This document shows positions 34,846-43,000 of a DNA stretch of 64,000 nucleotides, piece by piece. How positions within the stretch are numbered: the stretch's first letter is position 1; every line of letters starts with the position of its first letter. The DNA is from Jiangella asiatica (GTDB lineage: Bacteria; Actinomycetota; Actinomycetes; Jiangellales; Jiangellaceae): the NCBI RefSeq assembly GCF_004349065.1, contig NZ_SMKZ01000009.1, positions 1 to 64,000 on the forward strand, given 5' to 3'. The position numbers were made by a program, and so were the translations under genes. Below the pieces are notes generated by a model. The model was not told where the DNA came from and did no database searches. It was given only the letters and a program-made list of their open reading frames with translations.

Positions 34846-35058
34846 TCAGCCCGCGTGGGACGGCGCCGGCGCGCCCGGCTGTCCTACCGTCGCACTCGGC
34901 CGTCGCGCCGTCCGGCCCGGGCGCGTGACGATCCGGACCGCTCGGCGCACTGCTCTACGGGCACGTCCGGTTCGGTGGACGGTGCGGTCGGCCGTGCGGC
35001 GCACCGACTGGCGGCGGTAGGCGATCTCGGCCTCGATGCCCTGCATCGTGTAGTTCAC
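34846..35058 (-). CDS. Small basic protein
   Basis: The 70-residue protein starts GTG 35058 after a strong AGGAGGA (35062-35068 on the minus strand), which makes it a convincing gene despite its size. It reads MNYTMQGIEAEIAYRRQSVRR and continues with many Arg residues (about 17), ending in a Pro/Ala-rich tail. No domain is recognised. Short actinobacterial proteins of this type, with an acidic-basic helix and Arg-rich tail, are common and unstudied. It lies just upstream of the LuxR-type gene on the same strand and may be in one operon with it. Confidence 0.65.
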   Translation of the reverse strand: MNYTMQGIEAEIAYRRQSVRRTADRTVHRTGRARRAVRRAVRIVTRPGRTARRPSATVGQPGAPAPSHAG

Positions 35059-35151
35059 GGTGTCCTCCTCGAACGATCTCGTCGTTGTCGAGATTCGTCC
35101 TGAGGCCGGCACCGGCACATCGGACGTTCACGTGGGTCCGTGGCGCCGTGT

Positions 35152-35182
35152 CCCTTACGCCGAGCTGAGCCGGAGGTAAGGG
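35152..35182. other. Inverted repeat
   Basis: CCCTTAC (35152-35158) pairs with GTAAGGG (35176-35182), with a few additional inner pairs. It lies between the small basic protein gene and a 92-bp element. It could be an operator for the small gene or a stem of a terminator. The 230-bp gap otherwise holds only the element and a GAGGATT..GTGCCTC fragment related to the 10563 palindrome. Confidence 0.35.
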
Positions 35183-35207
35183 GCCGCCACGAGGATTCTG
35201 CGTGCCT

Positions 35208-35299
35208 CGAAATGATCACGTTCAGCACGAGATCTCGTGTCACACCATGCTCGCAATCATGGTGAGGCTCGGGTGATCCTGCTGAACGTGATCATTTCG
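35208..35299. repeat. 92-bp palindromic element, copy 2
   Basis: It has perfect 20-bp terminal inverted repeats, a central CACGAGATCTCGTG palindrome, and a CACCATG/CATGGTG hairpin. The self-complementarity extends 3 bp beyond the element (CCT/AGG). Relative to copy 1 it is inverted. Its right end contains the TGA stop (35294-35292) of the PfkB gene, whose last codons read TCC TCG AAA. Confidence 0.92.
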
Positions 35300-36257
35300 A
35301 GGAGACGCGGGCGGTGAGCGCGGAGGCGGTCGGGGGGTCGGCGCCAGGGCGCTCGCAGGTCATGGCCGCGACGAGCGCCGCGCGGTCCAGGATCGCTCGC
35401 AGCGGTGCGTCCGCCAGCGTGGCGAGCCGGTCTCTCGCGGCGCCGCCGAGCAGGCCGTCCAGGCGCAGCGAGTCGACCAGGCCGGCCGTGAACGCGTCGC
35501 CGGCGCCGACGGTGTCGGCCACCTCCACCTCGGGGGTGGGCACGTCGACGGTGGTCCCGCCGCTGGTCACGCCGATCGCGCCGGCGGCACCACGGGTGAC
35601 GACGACGAGTGCCGGCCCGCGCCGCGCCCAGTCGGCGGCCAGCGAGGCGACGGGCAGCTCCGGCGCCAGCCAGGCGAGGTCCTCGTCGCTCACCTTGACG
35701 ACGTCGGCCAGCGCGACCAGCTCGTTCCACTGCCGGCGCACGACGTCGTGTGGTGCGAGCAGCGACGGTCGGAGGTTGGGGTCGAGCACGACGCTCACGG
35801 CGCCGCGCGAGCGCTCCCGCCGGATCAGCTCGACCAGTGCGGCGGCGCCGGGCTCGCGCGCGACCGCGATCGACCCGGTGACCAGCGCCAGCGTCTCAGC
35901 CGGCAGCGACGCCGGCAGCTCGTCGGGCCGCCAGCCCCAGTCCGCCGTGCCCTCGGCGTAGAAGTCGTAGGCGGCGCGGCCCTCGCCGTCCAGCGAGACG
36001 ACGGCGAGCGTCGTCAGGTCCGCGGTGTCCACGGCGTGGTCGAGGCCGACGCCGTTGGCGACCAGGTGGTCGCGCACCACCTGCCCGAACGCGCCCGTCC
36101 CGAGCCTCGCGAGCAGCTGCGTCGGTGCGCCGAGGCGGGCCAGCCCGACGGCGACGTTGGCCGGCGAACCGCCCGGGACGGCCCGGTAGCGGCCGTCGGG
36201 GTCGGCGACGAGGTCGACGAGGGCCTCGCCCGAGACGATGATCTGCGCGGTAAACAC
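35292..36257 (-). CDS. PfkB-family carbohydrate kinase
   Basis: The 321-residue protein is a ribokinase/fructokinase-type enzyme. The N-terminal signature GGSPANVAVGLARLG (near residue 30-45) and the C-terminal signature DTVGAGDAFTAGL with the catalytic Asp (near 250) are intact. It phosphorylates a sugar such as fructose; TADWGW in the lid region is reminiscent of fructokinases. GTG 36257 is the preferred start; GTG 36263 is two codons earlier. There is no good ribosome binding site, so leaderless translation is possible. The stop codon is provided by a 92-bp palindromic element. Confidence 0.88.
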   Translation of the reverse strand: MFTAQIIVSGEALVDLVADPDGRYRAVPGGSPANVAVGLARLGAPTQLLARLGTGAFGQVVRDHLVANGVGLDHAVDTADLTTLAVVSLDGEGRAAYDFYAEGTADWGWRPDELPASLPAETLALVTGSIAVAREPGAAALVELIRRERSRGAVSVVLDPNLRPSLLAPHDVVRRQWNELVALADVVKVSDEDLAWLAPELPVASLAADWARRGPALVVVTRGAAGAIGVTSGGTTVDVPTPEVEVADTVGAGDAFTAGLVDSLRLDGLLGGAARDRLATLADAPLRAILDRAALVAAMTCERPGADPPTASALTARVSSK

Positions 36258-36352
36258 GCGCACACCGTAACTGTCGGGATGTCGCCCACCCTCGGTGACC
36301 GGCAGCGGAATCATCTACGGTGGGTCTGCTCACATTCGGCAGAAGGGTCACC

Positions 36353-37786
36353 GTGGTCAGCGTTCCGAGCATCTCGTACTCGATCACCGTCCGGCTGGAG
36401 GTCCCGGCGGGTGGCTCTGCCGTGAGCCAGCTCACCGCTGCCGTCGAGAAGGCCGGCGGCCTCGTGACCGCCCTCGACGTCACCGCGTCCGGCGCCGACC
36501 GCATCCAGGTCGACGTCACCTGCGCCGCGACGTCGTCAGCACACGCCGGCGAGCTGGTGACCGCGCTGCGTTCGGTGCCCGGCGTGACGATCGGAAAGGT
36601 CAGCGACCGGACGTTCCTGGTCCACCTCGGTGGCAAGATCGAGGTGACGTCGAAGGTCCCCATCCGCAACCGTGACGACCTCTCGCTCATCTACACGCCC
36701 GGCGTGGCGCGCGTCTCGCAGGCACTGGTGGACAACCCCGACGACGCCCGCCGGCTGACCATCAAGCGCAACACGGTCGCCGTCGTCACCGACGGCTCGG
36801 CCGTGCTCGGCCTCGGCAACATCGGCGCCACCGCGGCCCTGCCGGTCATGGAGGGCAAGGCGGCGCTGTTCAAGCGGTTCGGCGACATCGACGCGTTCCC
36901 GATCTGCCTCGACACCCAGGACGTCGACGAGATCATCCGCACCGTGCAGCACATCGCGCCGGTGTTCGCGGGCATCAACCTCGAGGACATCTCCGCGCCG
37001 CGGTGCTTCGAGATCGAGGCCAGGCTGCGTGAGCTGCTCGACATCCCGGTCTTCCACGACGACCAGCACGGCACCGCCATCGTCGTGCTCGCGGCCCTGC
37101 ACAACGCTCTCAAGGTGGTCGGCAAGGACATCGGGTCGATCCGGGTAGCCATGTCCGGCGCCGGCGCCGCGGGCCACGCCATCGCGCAGCTGCTGGTGGC
37201 CGCGGGCGTGAACGACATCGTCGCCGCCGACATCAACGGCGTCATCCACCCCGACCGGGCCGACCTGACCGGCGTGCCCACCTGGTACCTCGAGCACTGC
37301 AACCCACGCGGCGTCACCGGCGACCTCCGCGACGCGGTCGCCGGCGCCGACGTCTTCATCGGCGTCTCCGCGCCCAACGTGCTCACTGCCGCCGACGTCG
37401 CCAGCATGGCCGACCGCGCCATCGTGTTCGCGCTGGCCAACCCCGAGCCCGAGATCGACCCGCGTGCCGCGGGCGAGTACGCGGCCGTCGTCGCCACCGG
37501 GCGAAGCGACTACCCGAACCAGATCAACAACGTGCTGGCGTTCCCCGGCGTCTTCCGCGGGCTGCTCGACGCACACAGCCGGTCGGTGACGCCGGAGATG
37601 ATGACCGCCGCCGCGGCGGCGCTCGCGGACACGGTGAAGGACGACGAGCTCAACCCGTCGTACATCGTGCCCAGCGTCTTCCACTCCGGCGTGGCCGAGG
37701 CGGTCGCGGCCGCCGTGCGGGGCAGCGTGGAGAGCATCCGCCGAACCGCGGAGGAGACCGGCGAGTTCCCGGCCATCCCTGTGTGA
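36353..37786 (+). CDS. NAD(P)-dependent malic enzyme with N-terminal ACT domain
   Basis: The 477-residue protein has an ACT domain (about 1-90; SITVRLEVPAGGSAVSQLTAAVEKAGG) fused to malic enzyme. Malic enzyme motifs are SLIYTPGVARVSQAL (Tyr acid/base), IKRNTVAVVTDGSAVLGLGNIG, FAGINLEDISAPRCFEIE and the metal-binding VFHDDQHGTAIVVLAAL. It oxidises malate to pyruvate and CO2, giving NAD(P)H. The ACT domain suggests allosteric control by a small molecule, perhaps an amino acid. GTG 36353 is fixed by AGAAGGG at 36341-36347. It is divergent from the PfkB gene. Confidence 0.93.
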   Translation: MVSVPSISYSITVRLEVPAGGSAVSQLTAAVEKAGGLVTALDVTASGADRIQVDVTCAATSSAHAGELVTALRSVPGVTIGKVSDRTFLVHLGGKIEVTSKVPIRNRDDLSLIYTPGVARVSQALVDNPDDARRLTIKRNTVAVVTDGSAVLGLGNIGATAALPVMEGKAALFKRFGDIDAFPICLDTQDVDEIIRTVQHIAPVFAGINLEDISAPRCFEIEARLRELLDIPVFHDDQHGTAIVVLAALHNALKVVGKDIGSIRVAMSGAGAAGHAIAQLLVAAGVNDIVAADINGVIHPDRADLTGVPTWYLEHCNPRGVTGDLRDAVAGADVFIGVSAPNVLTAADVASMADRAIVFALANPEPEIDPRAAGEYAAVVATGRSDYPNQINNVLAFPGVFRGLLDAHSRSVTPEMMTAAAAALADTVKDDELNPSYIVPSVFHSGVAEAVAAAVRGSVESIRRTAEETGEFPAIPV

Positions 37787-37820
37787 TGCGGGCCCGAACG
37801 GGCACGATGGAGCTGTGGGC

Positions 37821-38375
37821 ATGAATCGCTCGTTGACCGGGCAGCTCCTGGTGGCCGCGCCAACGTTGCGCGGTTCGACCTTCGACCGGGCCGTCGTGCT
37901 CATGCTTTCCCACGACGGCGACGGCGCGCTCGGCGTCATGGTCAACCGGCCCACCGACGTCCTCGTGGGCGACGTCCTGCCCGCGTGGATGCCCGTGGTG
38001 TCCGAGCCGGGGGTCGTGTTCCAGGGCGGACCCGTGAGCCTGGACAGCGCGCTCGGGCTCGTCGCCGTCCACGGCAGCGACGAGCCGCTCGGCGTGCGGC
38101 GGGTGCGCGGCCGCCTCGGCGTCGTCGACCTGGACACGCCCGCCGAGATCATCGAGCCCGCCGTCAGCGCGATGCGGGTGTTCGCCGGGTACGCCGGCTG
38201 GGCGCCGGACCAGCTCGAGGGCGAGATCGACGAGGGCTCGTGGTTCGTCGTGGACGCCGAGCCGACCGACGCGTTCCGTACCGACGCCGAGGACCTGTGG
38301 GCGATGGTGCTGCGCCGGCAGGGCGGGCAGCTGGCGCTGATGGCGTCGTTCCCGGCGGACCCGTCGCTGAACTAG
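37821..38375 (+). CDS. UPF0301 (AlgH/YqgE) family protein
   Basis: The 184-residue protein matches UPF0301: LTGQLLVAAPTLRGSTFDRAVVLMLSHDGDGALGVMVNRP at the start, QGGPV in the middle, and RVFAGYAGWAPDQLEGEIDEGSWFVVDA near residue 120-145. Members are conserved and mostly uncharacterised; links to alginate regulation (AlgH) come from Pseudomonas. ATG 37821 is preferred as GGAG lies 8 nt upstream; a GTG two codons earlier is possible. It follows the malic enzyme gene by 34 bp in the same direction. Confidence 0.9.
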   Translation: MNRSLTGQLLVAAPTLRGSTFDRAVVLMLSHDGDGALGVMVNRPTDVLVGDVLPAWMPVVSEPGVVFQGGPVSLDSALGLVAVHGSDEPLGVRRVRGRLGVVDLDTPAEIIEPAVSAMRVFAGYAGWAPDQLEGEIDEGSWFVVDAEPTDAFRTDAEDLWAMVLRRQGGQLALMASFPADPSLN

Positions 38376-38438
38376 CGCCCGCTCTGGACCTCGTCGGGGT
38401 GCAGCCATCCAGGATCAGAACGCCATAGCTCCGGGCGG

Positions 38439-39236
38439 TCAGCGGAACCAGTCGGAGAGTGCCCGCGCGAGGTCGGCGTCGTCGAGGCCGTGCCAGCCGC
38501 CGGGGACGGCGCGGTGCTCGCCGCGGGGGAGCCGGTCGGCGACGTCGAGCGAGGTCGAGCGCAGGTAGTCGTCGCTGCCGGTGCTGGTGATGACGAGAGT
38601 GGGGGTCCGCACGCCGCCGAGCAGCTCCGACGTCATCGACTCCATCGTGGCGAAGTCGTAGAGGTAGGTGTGCGCCAACGCCTCGAGGCCCGGCCAGGCC
38701 GGGTGGTCACGCAGCTGCTTGACGAACTCCTCCGGCACGCCGATGCCACGGTTGACGAACTCGACGACGGCACCGCGCTCGCCGGCGTCCAGGAGGCGGC
38801 GCACCTCAGCGATGAATGGCTCGTCGGCGGGCTCGTCGACGGCGAATGGCGGCTCCAGCAGCGCTAGCATCCGGATCGGCAGCCCCGCCGCCGCGGCGCG
38901 CAGGGCCACGGCCGCGCCGGAAGAGAAGCCGTAGACGTACGCCTGGCCGCCGGCGAGCTCGATGACGGCGGCGAGATCGTCGACCTCGCGCTGAGGCGCG
39001 TAGGGGAGGGTGTCGCCGCTGTCGCCCCGGCCGCGCCGGTCGTAGGTGAAGACGGTGAACCGTTGCGCCAGTGGCTCGACCGCGCCCGTCATCGGGCGCA
39101 TCCCGTGGAAGGCACCGGCCGGATCGATCATGATCAGCGCGGGATGGGTGTCGCCCGGCGTCTCGGCTGTGCTGGTGACGGCCGTGCTGGTGACGGCGAT
39201 GAGGGTGCCGTCGGCTGAGTGGGTCGTGAGGTTCAC
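38439..39236 (-). CDS. Alpha/beta hydrolase
   Basis: The 265-residue protein has the alpha/beta hydrolase pattern: DPAGAFHGMRPM near the oxyanion region, TYDRRGRGDSG, the nucleophile elbow G103-F-S105-S-G, and a late His in GGWHGLDD; an Asp in STGSDDYLR completes the triad. The substrate is unknown. The N-terminus contains a duplicated VTSTA (two 15-bp direct repeats in the DNA at 39169-39198). GTG 39236 follows AGGCAGGA. It is divergent from the TetR gene and bears two operator-like sites upstream, so it is probably repressed by that TetR. Confidence 0.85.
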   Translation of the reverse strand: MNLTTHSADGTLIAVTSTAVTSTAETPGDTHPALIMIDPAGAFHGMRPMTGAVEPLAQRFTVFTYDRRGRGDSGDTLPYAPQREVDDLAAVIELAGGQAYVYGFSSGAAVALRAAAAGLPIRMLALLEPPFAVDEPADEPFIAEVRRLLDAGERGAVVEFVNRGIGVPEEFVKQLRDHPAWPGLEALAHTYLYDFATMESMTSELLGGVRTPTLVITSTGSDDYLRSTSLDVADRLPRGEHRAVPGGWHGLDDADLARALSDWFR

Positions 39237-39302
39237 GGGTCCTGCCTTCGCGGTGTCGACGGCGCGGCCGATGGGTGGTCGCGGTGATCGGTCAGACTTG
39301 AT

Positions 39303-39346
39303 ACTGAACTGTTCAGTACTATCGCTGGTGTACTGTACAGTTCAGT
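39303..39346. promoter_or_regulatory. Two TetR operators in the divergent hydrolase/tetR promoter
   Basis: ACTGAAC-T-GTTCAGT (39303-39317) is a perfect 7-1-7 palindrome. ACTGTAC-A-GTTCAGT (39332-39346) is the same site with one mismatch. They lie 29 bp apart, the second directly next to the tetR start codon. Confidence 0.75.
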
Positions 39347-39348
39347 TC

Positions 39349-39999
39349 ATGACGAGGGCAAGAGGTCGCGGCGCGCCGAAGGAACCACTGATCCTGGACG
39401 CCGCGCGGGAGGTCTTCCTGCGCCGCGGGTTCGGGTCGGCCGGCGTGGACGAGATGGCCGCCGTCGCCGGGATCTCGAAGGTGACGCTCTACAAGTACTT
39501 CTCCAGCAAGGAGCAGCTTTTCCTGGCGGTCATCCTGCGCGACATCGAGGCAGCCGAGCGGATGTCCGACGACCACCTCGACGCGCTGGCCACGACGACG
39601 GACCTGGACGCCGACCTGCGGGGACTCGCCCGGGAGTTCGTCACCACCGTGACGGAGCCAGAGCTGCTGCGGATGCGGCGGATCGTCGCGGCCGAGGCGG
39701 AGCGGTTTCCCGAGCTCGCCCGGGCCTGGGACGAGCGGGCCCGCGTCCGGGGCCAGCAGACTCTGACCCGGCTGTTCGAGGCGCTGGCACAGCGCGGGTG
39801 GCTGGCCGGCGACATGCGCGTCGCGGCCGAGCAGTTCCTCTGGCTCCTGCTCGGTGCACCCTTCAACGTCGCGCTGTTCGATCCCGCCCGTGGCCGGTTC
39901 GACGACGACGAGCTGTATGCACACGCCGATGCCGCGGTCCGGACCATCCTGGCCGCGTACGGGCGCCACGGGCCCCGGCAAAAGCCGTCGCGCGGCTGA
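39349..39999 (+). CDS. TetR-family transcriptional regulator
   Basis: The 216-residue protein has a TetR helix-turn-helix (about 15-60; VDEMAAVAGISKVTLYKYFSSKEQLF) and a C-terminal helical domain with MRRIVAAEAERFPELARAWDE, as in AefR-like TetRs. ATG 39349 comes only three bases after the second operator, which leaves no room for a normal ribosome binding site; bound repressor would cover the start. It controls itself and the divergent hydrolase. The operators are a close match to each other, so autoregulation is likely. Confidence 0.9.
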   Translation: MTRARGRGAPKEPLILDAAREVFLRRGFGSAGVDEMAAVAGISKVTLYKYFSSKEQLFLAVILRDIEAAERMSDDHLDALATTTDLDADLRGLAREFVTTVTEPELLRMRRIVAAEAERFPELARAWDERARVRGQQTLTRLFEALAQRGWLAGDMRVAAEQFLWLLLGAPFNVALFDPARGRFDDDELYAHADAAVRTILAAYGRHGPRQKPSRG

Positions 40000-40061
40000 T
40001 CGGACGCCGCGCGAGATCGGTAGCATGATCGCCCGGCAAGCGGGCGAGCGCTGGAGGGCCG

Positions 40062-43000
40062 ATGGAACCGTTGACGACGGGCGTGCTGACCAACGTCGCT
40101 TCGCAGATCGTCACGGCCGGTGCCGGCCGGATCTGGCGCTCGTTGCGCAGCGGCCGCGACTCGCGGGAGCTGCGCGACGTGGTGGAGCGGACGCTGACCC
40201 GGGCCGTTCGCGACGCCAGGCCGGTGGATGCCGGGACGGGCACCGTGGACGAGGCCGCGTGGTGGGACGCCGTGGCCGACGACCTCGGCAAGGTTTTCCG
40301 CGGCGACGCCGCGCGCGTCCTCGTCGGTGCGCTGGACGGGCTCGACGACGAGCTGGCCCGGCGCGAGGTCGAGGCGCGGCTGCGGTCGGCCCTCGACGAG
40401 GCCGGATACGACCTGGACCAGCTGCGCAACGTCATCGACGTCGACCACTTCCTGCGCATCCTGCCCGACGTCCTGGCCGACGAGGTCATCCGCTCAGCGC
40501 CGTCGCTGCAGGACCGCCTGACCATGAAGATGCTGGCGATGCTGATCGCCAACACCCGCACGGACCGGCTGCCCGAGCCGACGCCGCAGCAGCTGCGCGC
40601 CGACGTGGAGCGGCTGCTGCACGACATCGAGCTGGAGACCGAGCGGCGCGACCGGCTGCCGCGCTACCTGCCCGACGACTTCGACGTGGGCCGGGTCAAC
40701 CGCCCGGTGCAGGTGCGAAACCCGGTGCGCCGCGCTGGTGCCGAGGACGGCGCGAGCACCGGCCGCGCCGGACGTGCCGTCGACGTCGATTCGTTCTCGA
40801 GCACGCCGATAGGCCGGGCCAGCCGCGCCGAGGCCGCGCGCATGTATCAGCAGCCTGGAGATCAGGTCGACGGGCCGACGATGTCGTGGCAGGTCCTGTT
40901 GCGCCAGCATCCGCGAGTGGTGGTGCTCGGCGACCCAGGGATGGGCAAGTCGTGGCTCATCCGCACCGAGGCGCATCGGCTCGCGGGGATCGCGCGCCGC
41001 AAGCTCGTGGCGGCCACGACGGCGGAGGACGTGACGATCCCGCTCACCGCGCGCTGTGACGAGCTGGCCGGCGCCGACGGCGACACCTTGGGCGAGGCGC
41101 TGGCGCGGATCGTGGCTCGCCGGCACGGCCTGGCCCCGAGCACGACGGTGTGGCTGGCCGGCCAGGTGGATGCCGGGCGGTCCGCGGTGCTGCTGGACGC
41201 GTGGGACGAGCTGCCCGGCGCGGAGGAGGAGAACCGGATACGAGACCTGCTCGCCGGCTTGCCCGCGCCGAGTGAGCAGCGGACCGAGGAACTGCCGGCC
41301 GGGCCGCCCGGCGGCACCCGTGACCTGACCGATGAGAGCGGCGAGGAAGCATGGCCCGGCGGCACCGCGTCGAGCGGCAAGCCTGGCAGCCACCCGGACG
41401 GCATAACGGACTCGGCGCCGGGCACCGATGGGCGCGGTCCGGCGATCTGCGTGATCACCAGCCGGATCGCCGGCTACAGCGGGCCACCGCTGCCCAGGCC
41501 GGTGGCGGAGGTGGAGCTGCGGCCGTTCGCAGCGGGCGACGTCGACGCGACGGTGGCCGCGTGGAACCTCGACAGCGAGGCGGAGGCCCGCCTGCGTGCC
41601 GCCCTGCGCCAGCCAGCAGCCGCCGGGATGGCCCGCAACCCGCTGCTGTTGTCCCTGCTGTGCGCGGCAGCCCGGGCGGAGGAGTCGCTGCCGACGGTGC
41701 GCTGGCAGCTGTTGGACCGGATCGTGCGCGGCTTCCTGACCGTCAACCGGCGGCAGCCAGCGATGGGCGCCAGCCGCAAGCACGAAGAGGTCGAGAAGTA
41801 CCTGCGGCTCAGCGGCGCGATCGCGCTGCACTTCGCCACCCGCCGCGGCGGCTGGAGCGACGCGATGCCGGTGGACCAGATAGTCGACGTGCTCGTCGGC
41901 AGGCCGGAGCTGGCCGCGTTGGGCCAGGACCCGCATGCCGTCATCGACTCGCTTGCCCGGGTGGCCGGGCTGCTCACACCGGTGGGCAGCCAGGCCGACG
42001 GGCGCGACGCACCGTACCGCTTCGTGCACCGGACCGTCGCGGAGTACCTCGTCGCCCGTGAGGTGGCCCGGCTCGCCGCGTCCGGCGACGGGGTGCGGCC
42101 GGACCCTGGACCCGGCCATGGCGGCGGCAGCGGTGACTGGCTCGACCTGGTGCGCCGGCACCTGTGGTTCGACCCGGACTGGTACGAGGTGATCCCGATG
42201 CTCGGTGGTCAGCTCGAGGACCCGGTGCCGCTGCTCGACCATCTGCTCGAGCTGGCGGACGACCCGTTCCACCTCGGCCTGCGCACCGCCGCGAGGATCG
42301 TGGCCGAGCGACCCGACCCGACGGCGCCGCGGGCCGGCGCTCAGATCGAGCGGATGATCGACCGGTTGGTGTCGCTGTACGAGATCAGGGCGTTCCGGAA
42401 CGGTGTCAGGGAGGCGCTCAGCCGGTTGACTCCACGCGTCACGGCGGCGGCGCTGGCGCCGGTGTTCGAGCGGCTGGAGGACGATCGCAGGATCGGTGCC
42501 GGCGACCTGATCGGCGTTCTGGCCGGGGCCGTGGACCGGGACGAGGTGCGGCGCGTCCTGTTGAGAATGGCCGGCGACGAGAGCAGGTCGCCCCAGGCGA
42601 TCCGGGCACTCGCCGGTGCCGTCGGACACCCCGAGGTCCGGGAGGCGCTGCTGCGTCGGCTCGCGGACGGGCGTGAGTTCGTCCGCGCGGCGGCCGCGGA
42701 GTCCTTGACCGGCGCCGTCGACCAGCCCGAGGTCAGAGCGGCGTTGATCGAGCTCTTGGGTGCGCGGGACGAGGAGGCCGGACAGGCCGCGATCGAGGCT
42801 CTGGGCGGTCATCTCGACCGGCCCGACGTGCGGCAGGCATTCGTCGGACTTCTGGAGACGCACCCTGACGACTTCGTGCGGACTCAGGCGCTGCGCGCCC
42901 TGGCGCCGGCCACGCATCACGACGACGTTCGGGCCGCGCTCGTTCGGAAGATGAAGAGCGGAGACCGCAGCGACCGGCTGCTCCGCCGCGCAGCCCAGAC

